Assembly: GCA_949751835.1 (NCBI GenBank)
Contig: CATKHK010000010.1
Span: 372,001-436,000, forward strand
DNA: 64,000 nt
DNA from: Blepharisma japonicum
Taxonomy: Eukaryota > Ciliophora > Heterotrichea > Heterotrichida > Blepharismidae
Direction: 5' to 3'
Shown here: piece after piece, positions 21,087 to 31,535 of the stretch
Position numbering within the stretch: position 1 is the stretch's first letter
Layout: each line of letters opens with the position of its first letter
Notes under the pieces: generated by a model
Told to the model about the DNA's origin: nothing
Databases searched by the model: none
The model's input: only the letters and a program-made list of their open reading frames with translations
Translations under genes and position numbers: made by a program

Positions 21087-24000
21087 TTAATCCCAATTCA
21101 TCATAATCAACCCTATAAGTGCAAGCCAACTAAAGCTTAAGCTCACCGACCCAGACTTGCTTTCACATTGGTCAGTCTCCAAGCTGAACTTATCATTCTT
21201 CGAAGTGCAAGAGCAAGTTCCATCATTATTATTAGTCATAGCTCCACTATCTTGACAAGTCACACACACATTAGCTGCAGAACAAACAAGGCAGGTTGCG
21301 TCACAAGCCTTGCAGGTATTTGTCTGAGTCTCTAAGTAATATCCGCTCTTGCATACGCACATCTCTTCATCAGCACTGAAAACTTTATCAGGATCTATGC
21401 AAGCGCATACACCATTGTTCAAGCTTGTATTTTGTTGATCAAAGCAAATTTTGCATGAATTGGTGTCGCTACATGAAGAACAGCCAATATCGCATGCTGT
21501 ACAGACGTTGGTTTGGCTATTATAAAATCCTGGGTTGCAGGAACATGTGGTACTTCCAGGGTAAATTGAAGCGTTTTTATCATTGCATTTGCAGATTCCA
21601 TTAACTACAGCTGCATTTTGGGCATCATAACAGCTAGTGCAGGAAGTTGAATCTCCACAGGAGCTGCAGCCATTTCCACAAGAAGAACAGGAGTTTCCAT
21701 TCAAATAATAGCCTGACTTGCAGCCACAAACTTCATTGGCAGTATTAAATTGAGCATTCGGATCACTGCATACACAAACGCCGGCACTTATGACAGTATG
21801 AGAAGGATCAAAACAGGTCGTACAAGAAAATTGACTGCTGCAGGTTTTGCAGACGAAAGGACAGCTGATACATGCCCCTTCACTATCCCAGAATCCATCA
21901 GCACACACGCATTTTTGCTGGTTTACGTTAAAGGTGGCATCAGCATCATCACAATGGCATGAACCATCAGACCAAATAGTGGTGTGGATTTGATCAAAGC
22001 AAGTTTGGCAATTGGTGGTACTGGTACAAGTCTGGCATCCTACTGAACAAGACTGGCAGCCAGATGAGGTTTTATAGTATCCAGGCTGGCATTGGCAAAC
22101 ACTAGCACTTGGGTTGAATTGAGCATATTTATCGATACATGAGCAAGTTCCAGTCTGGAGGTTAATCATGTTATTTGGATCATAGCATTGAGAACATTTA
22201 TTAGCAGCCGAACATATTGCGCAACCAACAGAGCATAGCAAGCATTTCCCTGATCCGTTATTATAGAACCCATTATTGCACACACAAGTATTCGAGTTCG
22301 TATTGAAGGTAGCATTAGGGTCTGTGCAGGTACATTGCCCATTAGAAAGTGTCATGTGAGTTGAATCAAAGCAGGCTGTACAGAAAGTAGATTGATTAAC
22401 ACATTGTGAGCAAGGAGCACTGCAACTTGAACAGAGAGTGTTTGAGCTATAATAGTAGCCTTGATTACAGACACAACTACTTTGAGTCAGAGTTGAGTAT
22501 TGAGGACATGCACATTGAGGAGCAGCTGTCATATGAACATTGTCTGCACAGGTAAGGCAGTTAGCTGCACTAGTTACGCATGTCGAACATTGAGTATTGC
22601 AAGCAGAACAAAGGATGTTGCTGCTATAATAATATCCAGTATTGCACACACAATTTCCTGCAGTTAAAGCACTATTTGCTGGGCACGAGCAGGAAGGAGC
22701 TCCTGACATATGTGTGGTGTCTACACAAGTTTGGCAATTTGATGATGAAGTGACGCAGGTTGAGCATTGTGAAGAGCAGGCAGAGCACATGGTATTGCTT
22801 GAAAAGTAGTATCCAGAATTACATACGCAGCTTCCAGCTGTTAGAAGTGAGTTGATTGGACAGGCGCATTGAGGTGCAGCTGACATATGAACATTATCAA
22901 TGCAGGTTAAGCAATTGGTAGATGATGTTTGGCAAGTGCTACATTGTGAAGAGCAAGCCAAACACTGAGTATTTGAGCTGTAGTAGAACCCCGCATTGCA
23001 GACACATAAATTGTTGACTAAAGTACTTTGTGTTGGACAAAGACATTGAGGAACAGCTGACATGTGGACTGGATCTACGCATGCCAAACAATTTAAAGCA
23101 GAGTTCACACAAGATTGACAGTTATTAGCACACTGAGTACATTCAGTACTCGTGCTATAGAAATAGCCTGTATTGCAAACACAAGCACTATTAGTAAAAG
23201 CTGAGTTTGCAGGACAAGCACACGTTGGAGGGCCATTTGAATGAGTTGAATCTGTGCAAGCAGTGCAAGCAGTCGGAGAAGTATTGCAGGTTTGGCATAA
23301 AGAGTTGCATGGAGAGCAGACAGTGCTGCTTGAATAATAGTAACCGTTGTTGCATACACAGCTTCCGTTCACCAGAGATGAAAAAGGTGGACAAGCACAA
23401 CTAGGAGCAGCTGTCATATGAGTTGGATCAGAGCAGGTTTGGCAATTACCTTGAGAATTGACACAGGTTGAGCAATTTGGAGAACACTGGGAGCAAGTTG
23501 CACTAGAACTGTAAAAATAGCCATTATTGCACACGCATGAAGAGCCAACAAGAGTGGATGAAGCTGGACAGTTGCATGCTGGGGCAGGTGACATATGAAC
23601 TGTATCGACGCAAGTATTGCAATTGGTAGAAGATTGAGAACAGGTGGAGCATTGAGATGAACATGCAGAACAATCTGTGGCTGAGCTGAAGTAGAAACCT
23701 GCTGCGCAAGTGCAAGAGCCAGCTGTCAGAGTAGATTCTGGAGGGCATTGACAAGCTGGGGCGTTACTCATATGGGTAGGGTCAATACAAGTATCACAAA
23801 CTGCAGGGTTGGTATTGCATGTAGCGCATTCTACAGAGCAAGGAGAACAAACTGTGCTGCTGGAATAATAATACCCAGGGTTGCATTGGCAAGTATTGCC
23901 AACTAAAGCTGAATTAGCAGGGCATGCGCATTCTGGGGCAAGTGACATATGAACTGTATCTACACACGAAACGCAATTAGTAGCTGAATTTGTGCATGAA

Positions 24001-27000
24001 ACACAATTGGAACTGCAGGCACTGCATAAAGCATTTGTACTCCAGTAGAAGCCTGTATTGCATACACAGTTTGTTCCGACAAGGCTGCTGAGAGTTGGAC
24101 AAAGGCATTGGGGAGCTTTTGGCATATGGACTGTATCGATGCAGACATTGCAATTTGTTGATGAGATTGTGCAAGATTGGCAATTTGAGGCACATGCAGA
24201 GCACACAGTAGGGGTAGTGGAACTATAGAAATAGCCTGTATTGCAAACGCATGAACCTGCAGTGAGTTGAGAATATTGAGGGCAATTGCAATTAGGAGTA
24301 TCGCTCATATGAGTTGGATCTAAACAAGTGTCGCAGATATTAGGATTGCTATTACATGTAGCGCAGTTGGCTTGACAAGCTAAGCATGTGGTAGCTGAGC
24401 TGAAATAAAATCCTGCATTGCAAACACAAGAATTTCCTACTAAAGCTGAGTTCATTGGACAAGCACATGAAGGCGCAGCAGTTGCATGAACTGTATCTAC
24501 ACAAGCAGAGCATGTCGTTGATGATCCGCTGCAGGCTGAACACTGGGAAGCACACTGAGTACAAAGAGTATCCGAACTAAAGAAGTAGCCTGCGTTACAG
24601 GCACAGTTCCCAGCAGTCAAGACAGAGTTGCTTGGACATGAACATATAGGTGGAGTCGACATATGAATATGGTCCACGCAGGTAGAGCATGAAGTGTTGC
24701 TTATACTACAGGTCGCACACTGTTGAGCACATTGTGAGCAAACACCATTTGAGCTAAAGTAATATCCAGTATTACATATACAGCTTCCATTAGAAATAGC
24801 TGAATTTAATGGACAAGCACAACTAGGAGCAGCTGTCATGTGAACTGTATCAGTGCAAGAATTGCAATTAGTTGCTGAGTTTGAGCAGGTCGAGCATTGA
24901 GGCTGGCACTGAGTGCATGTTGCAGCTGCGCTATAGAAGTACCCTTGATTGCATGTACAGGCTCCTCCTATTAGTATTGAATTTGTTGGACACGCACAAG
25001 TAGGAGCAGCTGACATGTTAGTTGTATCAATACATGTATTGCAATTAGTATTGGAATTGCTGCAAGTTGCGCATTGGACTGCACATGCAGAGCATTGGGT
25101 GGCTGAGCTATAAAAATATCCTGTGTTGCAGACGCACGAGTTTTGGACTATGGCTGAGTTTGCAGGACAAGCACAAGCAGGAGCAGCGCTCATATGAGTA
25201 ATATCAATGCATGTTAAGCAGCTATCAGAAGATCCACTACAAGTTGCGCATTGATCTTGGCATTCAGAGCAAACAGTGTTAGAGCTGAAATAATATCCTG
25301 TATTGCACACACAGGCTCCTTGAACTACTGTAGATGCACCAGGGCAGTTGCAAGTAGGTGCTGGACCCATATGAACAGAATCTGTGCATGAAGTGCAAGT
25401 CGTGGCAGAAGTTGAACAAGTTTTGCAGACTCCTTGGCATGGTGAACAGGTTAAACTATCTGAGAAAAAATATCCATCATTGCAGACACAGCTGTTTCCT
25501 TGTAATGACGAATTAGCAGGGCACTGACAGTTTGGAGCAGCAGTCATATGAGTTATATCCGTACATGTTAAGCAAGAAGTTCCTGCATTACAAGTTGCGC
25601 AGTTTGGTGAGCAAGTAGAACATACTAAATTTGAGGAGAAATAATAGCCATTGTTGCATACACAAGAGCTTCCAGATAAATTCGAGTTAGCAGGACAGTA
25701 ACATTCAGGAGGGCTCGTCATGTGAATATTGTCAACACATGAATCACAGAGAGTTGAAAGAGTGTTGCAAGTTAAACAATTGGCAGCACATTGTGAGCAG
25801 ACTGTTGACGTGCTGTAATAATATCCTATATTGCAGACACAGCTAGAGCCAATAAGGCCTGAATTTGCTGGGCATGCGCAAGCTGGAGCTGCTGTCATGT
25901 GAGTGATATCAGAGCAGGCATTACAAGTGGTTGCAGAGGTAGAGCAAGTCGAGCAGTGAGGGTCACATTGAGAACATTGGGTGGTGGAGCTATAGAAATA
26001 CCCAGAATTGCAAGTACAAGCGTTTCCAATAAGTGCCGAATATGAAGGACAGCTGCATGTAGGAGCTGCTGACATGTGGCTAGGATCTTCACAAGTTAGA
26101 CAATTTGTTGCACTATTGATGCAATTTACGCAAGGAGCTTGGCAAAGGGAGCAAGCAGATCCATTGAGATAGTATCCATCAGGACATGCGGTACAAGTAG
26201 TCCCTGATGTAGAGCATGCTGTGCATGGAGCTATACAAGCAGTGCAAGTTCCAGCGCTATTCCAGTATCCTGTATTGCAAACACATGTCGCTGATTGAGT
26301 GCTAAAGTAAGCATTTGGATCTCTACAAGTACAAGCCCCTGCATTATTTATCATATTATTGGAATCATCACAAGTCGTACAATATGTGGAAGTTCCAGCA
26401 CACTCGGAGCAAGGAGGCTGACAAGCTGTGCACACATTTCCATGCAAATAGTATCCATCAATACATCCTGTGCAGGTAGTTGAAGCTCCATTACATTGAG
26501 AACAAGGTGAAGTGCATTGAGAGCAAACACCATTTGCGCTATAATAATACCCACTATTGCACACGCATTTTCCTCCAGTCAAAGCACTATTTGTTGGACA
26601 GTTACAAGCTGGAGCAGCTGACATATTAGTTGGATCCGAGCACGTCTGACAAGTCGTAGAACTTGTTGAACAAGTTGCACATTGGGTAGCACAAGCAATA
26701 CAAGAAGTAGGTGTTGAGTAGAAAAATCCATTCGGGCACACACAAGTTCCAGTTGTCAAGACTGAATTTGCTGGGCATTGGCATCCTGGGGCAGTTGACA
26801 TATGAATTGTATCAGAACAAGTCAAACAGTTTCCAGAAGATGTGGTACACGTAGCACAGTTGGTATTACACGAAGAACAAACAGTGTTTGAGCTAAAGAA
26901 ATATCCAGCATTGCAAATACAAGTAGTTCCTTGGAGTGCTCCGTTAGTTGGGCATGAACAAGAAGGAGCTGGTGACATATGAACTAAATCGCTACATTGA

Positions 27001-30000
27001 GTACATTGGGTAAGTGCTGAGCAAGTCAAGCACTGAGGGGCACAGGCAGAACAAACTGTTGCAGCACTGTAATAGAACCCATTATTGCAAACACAGCTAG
27101 ATCCACTTTGAGCAGAATTTGACGGGCATGCACAAGCTGGAGCAGGTGACATATGAATAGTATCTTGACATAGCCCGCAATTAGCTGCAGAGTTACTACA
27201 AGTTGCACAATTAATAGCGCAGGCAGTGCAAGAATTAGGAGCTCCAAAGTAACCTGGATTGCATTGACAAGCTGTATTTTGAGCATTAAACGACGCATGC
27301 TGGTCTGTGCAGGTGCAGGCTCCGCCAGTGAGAGTTGTATCTGTAGGATCATCGCAGGTAACGCAATTAGTAGCGCTGGTTACACAAGTAGCGCAAGGAG
27401 CTTGGCAAAGGGAGCAAGCAGATCCATTGAGATAGTATCCATTAGGGCATGCGGTACAAGTAGTCCCTGATGTAGAGCATGCTGTGCATGGAGCTATACA
27501 AGCAGTGCAAGTTCCAGCGCTATTCCAGTATCCTGTATTGCAAACACATGTCGCTGATTGAGTGCTAAAGTAAGCATTTGGATCTCTACAAGTACAAGCC
27601 CCTGCATTATTTATCATATTATTGGAATCATCACAAGTCGTACAATATGTGGAAGTTCCAGCACACTCGGAGCAAGGAGGCTGACAAGCTGTGCACACAT
27701 TTCCATGCAAATAGTATCCATCAATACATCCTGTGCAGGTAGTTGAAGCTCCATTACATTGAGAACAAGGTGAAGTGCATTGAGAGCAAACACCATTTGC
27801 GCTATAATAATACCCACTATTGCACACGCATTTTCCTCCAGTCAAAGCACTATTTGTTGGACAGTTACAAGCTGGAGCAGCTGACATATTAGTTGGATCC
27901 GAGCACGTCTGACAAGTCGTAGAACTTGTTGAACAAGTTGCACATTGGGTAGCACAAGCAATACAAGAAGTAGGTGTTGAGTAGAAAAATCCATTCGGGC
28001 ACACACAAGTTCCAGTTGTCAAGACTGAATTTGCTGGGCATTGGCATCCTGGGGCAGTTGACATATGAATTGTATCAGAACAAGTCAAACAGTTTCCAGA
28101 AGATGTGGTACACGTAGCACAGTTGGTATTACACGAAGAACAAACAGTGTTTGAGCTAAAGAAATATCCAGCATTGCAAATACAAGTAGTTCCTTGGAGT
28201 GCTCCGTTAGTTGGGCATGAACAAGAAGGAGCTGGTGACATATGAACTAAATCGCTACATTGAGTACATTGGGTAAGTGCTGAGCAAGTCAAGCACTGAG
28301 GGGCACAGGCAGAACAAACTGTGGCAGCACTGTAATAGAACCCATTATTGCAAACACAGCTAGATCCACTTTGAGCAGAATTTGACGGGCATGCACAAGC
28401 TGGGGCAGGTGTCATATGAATAGTATCTTGACATAGCCCGCAATTAGCTGCAGAGTTACTACAAGTTGCACAATTAATAGCGCAGGCAGAGCAAGAATTA
28501 GGGGCTCCAAAGTAGCCTGGATTGCATTGGCAAACTAAACTTTGAGAATTGAATGAGGCATTTTGGTCTATGCAACTACAGACTCCTCCATTAATTGCAG
28601 TATGGTTAGGATCATCGCAAGTAAGACAATTAGTAGCGCTTGTTACACAAGTAGCGCAAGGAGCTTGGCAAAGAGAACATGTAGATTCATTAAGATAGTA
28701 TCCGTTAGGACATGCGGTACAAGTAGTCCCTGATGTAGAGCATGCTGCGCATGGAGCTATACAAGCAGTGCAAGTTCCAGCGCTATTCCAGTATCCTGTA
28801 TTGCAAACACATGTCGCCGATTGAGTGTTAAAGGAAGCATTTGCATCTTTACAAGTGCAAGCCCCTGCATTATTTATCATATTATTGGAATCATCACAAG
28901 TCGTGCAATATGTGGAAGTTCCAGCACAATCGAAACAAGGAGGCTGACAAGCTGTGCACACATTTCCATGCAAATAGTATCCATCAATACATCCTGTGCA
29001 GGTTGTTGAAGCTCCATTACATTGAGAACAAGGTGAAGTGCATTGAGAGCAAACACCATTTGCGCTATAATAATATCCACTATTGCACACACATTTTCCT
29101 CCAGTCAAAGCACTATTTGTTGGACAGTTACAAGCTGGAGCAGCTGACATATTAGTTGGATCCGAGCATGTCTGACAATTTCCAGCAGAATTCGTACAAG
29201 CTAAGCATTGAGGAGAGCAAGCCTGGCAATTATTAGGGGATCCATAGTATCCTGAATTGCATTGGCATAAGCTGGTTTGAGTATTAAAAAATGCGTTTTG
29301 ATCAGTACAAGTGCAAACATCTCCATTTTGAGTCATATGAGTGCTATCATCACATGACAGACAAGCATTAGCTGATGTAGAGCAAGTTGCACATGGGCCC
29401 ACACAAGGAAAGCAATTAATAACATTTAGCCAATATCCTGGTAAACATGCAGAGCATGTAGTTCCTGATGTCGTACAAGTTGAGCAGGGAGATTGGCAAG
29501 CTACGCAGGAGCCAGCAGTACCCCAATAACCTGAATTACAGACGCATTTAGTTAATGCGGTGTTGAATGATGCATTGGGATCTTTGCATGTGCAGGTGTT
29601 GCCATTTAGATTCATATTACTTGTATCATCACAACCTGTGCAGGTCAAAGAGTTAGTTGAGCAGGTTAAGCATGGAGGCTGGCATGAAAGACATAGACTT
29701 CCATGAAGGTAGTCGCCTGCTATGCATGCTGTGCATGTAGTTGCACTGTTACTGCAGGCTGTGCAAGGGCTTTGGCAAGCTTGGCAAAGGGTAGTGCCTT
29801 GGTAATATCCTGTTTTGCATTGGCAAGCTAAACCTTGAACATTAAATAAAGCGTTTGGGTCACTGCAAGTGCAAGCATTATTAGCTAGCGTCATATGCTG
29901 ATTATCGTCACAGGATAGACAAGTTGTAGCAGAGGTTTGGCAAGTATTGCAAGGAGCAGTGCATGCTAAACAGACTCCTGTGTTGGTTAAATAGTAGCCT

Positions 30001-30707
30001 GTATTACATGCTGTACAGACTGTTCCAGTATTATCACAAGTATTGCAATTTGTAGGACAAGCTCCGAGGATTTCTTTATGTTTTTCAAGTTCCTTTTCAA
30101 ATTCTTCTAATATATTAGCCTTTTCTTCAAGACTATTTGGGAAAATCACTTGAATAATTGCTGCACATAATAAATTTATCCTTGAGAACTTATCATACCC
30201 TTTATATGATGTCATATCTATTTCAATATCTATACTTATCAGCCTATTGTCATCTGAGGCTTTGCAAATTCTAAAGCTTGATGAATTTTGGCCTAAATTG
30301 TTTTCCATTGTGAAAAATATTGCTAAATCTGCATTAATACCTTGGAATTTTGATGGATTTCTGAAATGAGTGGAATTGCAATGGTTATTTTCGCCAAGCT
30401 TGATCGGCTGTCTAGAAGGATGGACAAGCAGGAATTGTGATAAGACTTCAGATGCCTTATTAGCTGAGTTCTCGAAATCCTCTAACAAAGCATCATTATC
30501 TCGAGATCCTGAATTAACTTCCGAGTAGATGCGGATTGGCTTATATTTTCCTTGGAATTCAGCTGCTTCTGCCAAAGTCTTAGGCAGGAACTGTGGGATG
30601 TCATAGCTTTTTTGCAAGGAAAATATAGGCGATGCTGAAGAAAAGCAAACAATTAAGAGCAAAAAGACCGCAATTTCTGTTTTCTTCATCTTATTTATTA
30701 TTGCCAC
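21087..30707 (-). CDS. Giant cysteine-rich surface protein (3206 aa)
   Basis: One uninterrupted frame of 3206 codons. A signal peptide (about 1-25) is followed by a domain (about 45-205) that resembles the N-terminal half of leishmanolysin/GP63 (KPIRIYSE, INADLAIFFTM) but has no HExxH zinc site. From about 215 to 3170 come some fifty furin/GFR-like modules of roughly 55-60 residues, with motifs such as CSTCSTSATTC, HMSAAPACACP and CNSGYYYSS. The C-terminus is a hydrophobic segment (about 3183-3203) suited to a GPI signal or short membrane anchor. It should be a long extracellular rod stiffened by many disulfides, perhaps a surface or adhesion protein. All ten or so Trp codons are TGG, and the gene is less AT-rich than its neighbours. 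Numerous open frames on the opposite strand are by-products of the repeats. Confidence 0.88.
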   Translation of the reverse strand: MAIINKMKKTEIAVFLLLIVCFSSASPIFSLQKSYDIPQFLPKTLAEAAEFQGKYKPIRIYSEVNSGSRDNDALLEDFENSANKASEVLSQFLLVHPSRQPIKLGENNHCNSTHFRNPSKFQGINADLAIFFTMENNLGQNSSSFRICKASDDNRLISIDIEIDMTSYKGYDKFSRINLLCAAIIQVIFPNSLEEKANILEEFEKELEKHKEILGACPTNCNTCDNTGTVCTACNTGYYLTNTGVCLACTAPCNTCQTSATTCLSCDDNQHMTLANNACTCSDPNALFNVQGLACQCKTGYYQGTTLCQACQSPCTACSNSATTCTACIAGDYLHGSLCLSCQPPCLTCSTNSLTCTGCDDTSNMNLNGNTCTCKDPNASFNTALTKCVCNSGYWGTAGSCVACQSPCSTCTTSGTTCSACLPGYWLNVINCFPCVGPCATCSTSANACLSCDDSTHMTQNGDVCTCTDQNAFFNTQTSLCQCNSGYYGSPNNCQACSPQCLACTNSAGNCQTCSDPTNMSAAPACNCPTNSALTGGKCVCNSGYYYSANGVCSQCTSPCSQCNGASTTCTGCIDGYYLHGNVCTACQPPCFDCAGTSTYCTTCDDSNNMINNAGACTCKDANASFNTQSATCVCNTGYWNSAGTCTACIAPCAACSTSGTTCTACPNGYYLNESTCSLCQAPCATCVTSATNCLTCDDPNHTAINGGVCSCIDQNASFNSQSLVCQCNPGYFGAPNSCSACAINCATCSNSAANCGLCQDTIHMTPAPACACPSNSAQSGSSCVCNNGFYYSAATVCSACAPQCLTCSALTQCTQCSDLVHMSPAPSCSCPTNGALQGTTCICNAGYFFSSNTVCSSCNTNCATCTTSSGNCLTCSDTIHMSTAPGCQCPANSVLTTGTCVCPNGFFYSTPTSCIACATQCATCSTSSTTCQTCSDPTNMSAAPACNCPTNSALTGGKCVCNSGYYYSANGVCSQCTSPCSQCNGASTTCTGCIDGYYLHGNVCTACQPPCSECAGTSTYCTTCDDSNNMINNAGACTCRDPNAYFSTQSATCVCNTGYWNSAGTCTACIAPCTACSTSGTTCTACPNGYYLNGSACSLCQAPCATCVTSATNCVTCDDPTDTTLTGGACTCTDQHASFNAQNTACQCNPGYFGAPNSCTACAINCATCSNSAANCGLCQDTIHMSPAPACACPSNSAQSGSSCVCNNGFYYSAATVCSACAPQCLTCSALTQCTQCSDLVHMSPAPSCSCPTNGALQGTTCICNAGYFFSSNTVCSSCNTNCATCTTSSGNCLTCSDTIHMSTAPGCQCPANSVLTTGTCVCPNGFFYSTPTSCIACATQCATCSTSSTTCQTCSDPTNMSAAPACNCPTNSALTGGKCVCNSGYYYSANGVCSQCTSPCSQCNGASTTCTGCIDGYYLHGNVCTACQPPCSECAGTSTYCTTCDDSNNMINNAGACTCRDPNAYFSTQSATCVCNTGYWNSAGTCTACIAPCTACSTSGTTCTACPDGYYLNGSACSLCQAPCVNCINSATNCLTCEDPSHMSAAPTCSCPSYSALIGNACTCNSGYFYSSTTQCSQCDPHCSTCSTSATTCNACSDITHMTAAPACACPANSGLIGSSCVCNIGYYYSTSTVCSQCAANCLTCNTLSTLCDSCVDNIHMTSPPECYCPANSNLSGSSCVCNNGYYFSSNLVCSTCSPNCATCNAGTSCLTCTDITHMTAAPNCQCPANSSLQGNSCVCNDGYFFSDSLTCSPCQGVCKTCSTSATTCTSCTDSVHMGPAPTCNCPGASTVVQGACVCNTGYYFSSNTVCSECQDQCATCSGSSDSCLTCIDITHMSAAPACACPANSAIVQNSCVCNTGYFYSSATQCSACAVQCATCSNSNTNCNTCIDTTNMSAAPTCACPTNSILIGGACTCNQGYFYSAAATCTQCQPQCSTCSNSATNCNSCTDTVHMTAAPSCACPLNSAISNGSCICNTGYYFSSNGVCSQCAQQCATCSISNTSCSTCVDHIHMSTPPICSCPSNSVLTAGNCACNAGYFFSSDTLCTQCASQCSACSGSSTTCSACVDTVHATAAPSCACPMNSALVGNSCVCNAGFYFSSATTCLACQANCATCNSNPNICDTCLDPTHMSDTPNCNCPQYSQLTAGSCVCNTGYFYSSTTPTVCSACASNCQSCTISSTNCNVCIDTVHMPKAPQCLCPTLSSLVGTNCVCNTGFYWSTNALCSACSSNCVSCTNSATNCVSCVDTVHMSLAPECACPANSALVGNTCQCNPGYYYSSSTVCSPCSVECATCNTNPAVCDTCIDPTHMSNAPACQCPPESTLTAGSCTCAAGFYFSSATDCSACSSQCSTCSQSSTNCNTCVDTVHMSPAPACNCPASSTLVGSSCVCNNGYFYSSSATCSQCSPNCSTCVNSQGNCQTCSDPTHMTAAPSCACPPFSSLVNGSCVCNNGYYYSSSTVCSPCNSLCQTCNTSPTACTACTDSTHSNGPPTCACPANSAFTNSACVCNTGYFYSTSTECTQCANNCQSCVNSALNCLACVDPVHMSAVPQCLCPTQSTLVNNLCVCNAGFYYSSNTQCLACSSQCSTCQTSSTNCLTCIDNVHMSAAPQCACPINSLLTAGSCVCNSGYYFSSNTMCSACSSQCSTCVTSSSNCQTCVDTTHMSGAPSCSCPANSALTAGNCVCNTGYYYSSNILCSACNTQCSTCVTSAANCLTCADNVHMTAAPQCACPQYSTLTQSSCVCNQGYYYSSNTLCSSCSAPCSQCVNQSTFCTACFDSTHMTLSNGQCTCTDPNATFNTNSNTCVCNNGFYNNGSGKCLLCSVGCAICSAANKCSQCYDPNNMINLQTGTCSCIDKYAQFNPSASVCQCQPGYYKTSSGCQSCSVGCQTCTSTTNCQTCFDQIHTTIWSDGSCHCDDADATFNVNQQKCVCADGFWDSEGACISCPFVCKTCSSQFSCTTCFDPSHTVISAGVCVCSDPNAQFNTANEVCGCKSGYYLNGNSCSSCGNGCSSCGDSTSCTSCYDAQNAAVVNGICKCNDKNASIYPGSTTCSCNPGFYNSQTNVCTACDIGCSSCSDTNSCKICFDQQNTSLNNGVCACIDPDKVFSADEEMCVCKSGYYLETQTNTCKACDATCLVCSAANVCVTCQDSGAMTNNNDGTCSCTSKNDKFSLETDQCESKSGSVSLSFSWLALIGLIMMNWD
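26131..27393 (-). repeat. 1263-bp higher-order repeat, unit 1 (C-terminal copy)
   Basis: Part of a tandem array inside the giant gene, equal to 421 codons, so the frame is kept. It is nearly identical in bases to 27394-28656. Landmarks such as caaggagcttggcaaaggga recur exactly 1263 bp apart. It codes for about residues 1105-1526. Confidence 0.9.
27394..28656 (-). repeat. 1263-bp higher-order repeat, unit 2
   Basis: The middle copy, about residues 684-1105. It differs from unit 1 mostly near its high-coordinate end (around 28400-28656), where scattered substitutions appear, and is otherwise almost the same. Confidence 0.9.
28657..29178 (-). repeat. 1263-bp higher-order repeat, partial unit 3 (N-terminal copy)
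   Basis: About the first 520 bp of the repeat phase, with somewhat more substitutions than between units 1 and 2. Similarity stops near 29178, where sequence switches to a different module. It is therefore probably an older or truncated copy. Confidence 0.8.
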
Positions 30708-31535
30708 ACGTTTTAATAAGTGTAATGTGGCGATCAGTATTGCTTAAAGCACCTAAAAGCTATAGGAGAAAGAATTTATATTAGGAAAGTAATTAATAAA
30801 ATTAAAGAAATTAGGTTCAAAAATGTAGCTTCTTAGCAAAAGAGGACTAATTATGGATAGATTTGAAATCCTAATTGAGGCTTCTCAAGTATTAAAGTGT
30901 ATATTTTTTGAGTTATAAAGCCTTGCTAATTGTTATTCTGGTCTTTGAAATGGTTAAATACCTCCAGAAAGTATTCTTTTTGTTAGTCATTCATATTGAT
31001 AAGATGCATTTTTAGGCATTTATATGGATTGGGAGTTTTTTAAGATAATGATTAAAGATGCAAAGAGTTATATTTTAAAGGCATCATAACTCTTCAAAAT
31101 CTATTGTAAAATTACTTTATGATAAAAAATCGTGCATTAACGGACATAAAGGATTTAGCTATATTTTTTATTTTAAAACATGCATTTTTTAATTTTAAAT
31201 GGGCAAGCTTATTAAATTTTAATTTCTAGTTCCTTCGTATATATATAGGTAATATTGAGGATTATTGAAGAATTTGTAAAATCGTGCACAATTTATAGAG
31301 ATAAATGGCTTTACAATGATGGAAACGCATCAATTTTTAAAAAATCATATGCATTAGCGAAAAGCTTTTCTCATGATATCTTGAATCAATAATTAAAGAT
31401 CAAAAATTAAGCATAATCATTAGATCTGCAAGTAATGTATGATATTCAATTTTTTTCTGCTCTTCCCAATTCTCATATGTATTTTGCAGGAAAGTGGATT
31501 AATAACCTTTAATAATTTACAACATTACAACATTT
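30708..31535. other. Divergent intergenic gap
   Basis: About 830 bp between the starts of the giant gene and the SDR gene. AT-rich, with only very short frames (longest about 21 codons near 30853). Probably promoters; nothing else recognised. Confidence 0.4.

Noticed and set aside
21750-29529. Many open frames on the plus strand and in other minus frames across the giant gene
   Set aside because: They mirror the Cys-rich repeat codons (TGC/TGT and their complements) and recur with the 1263-bp period. None has an independent signal.
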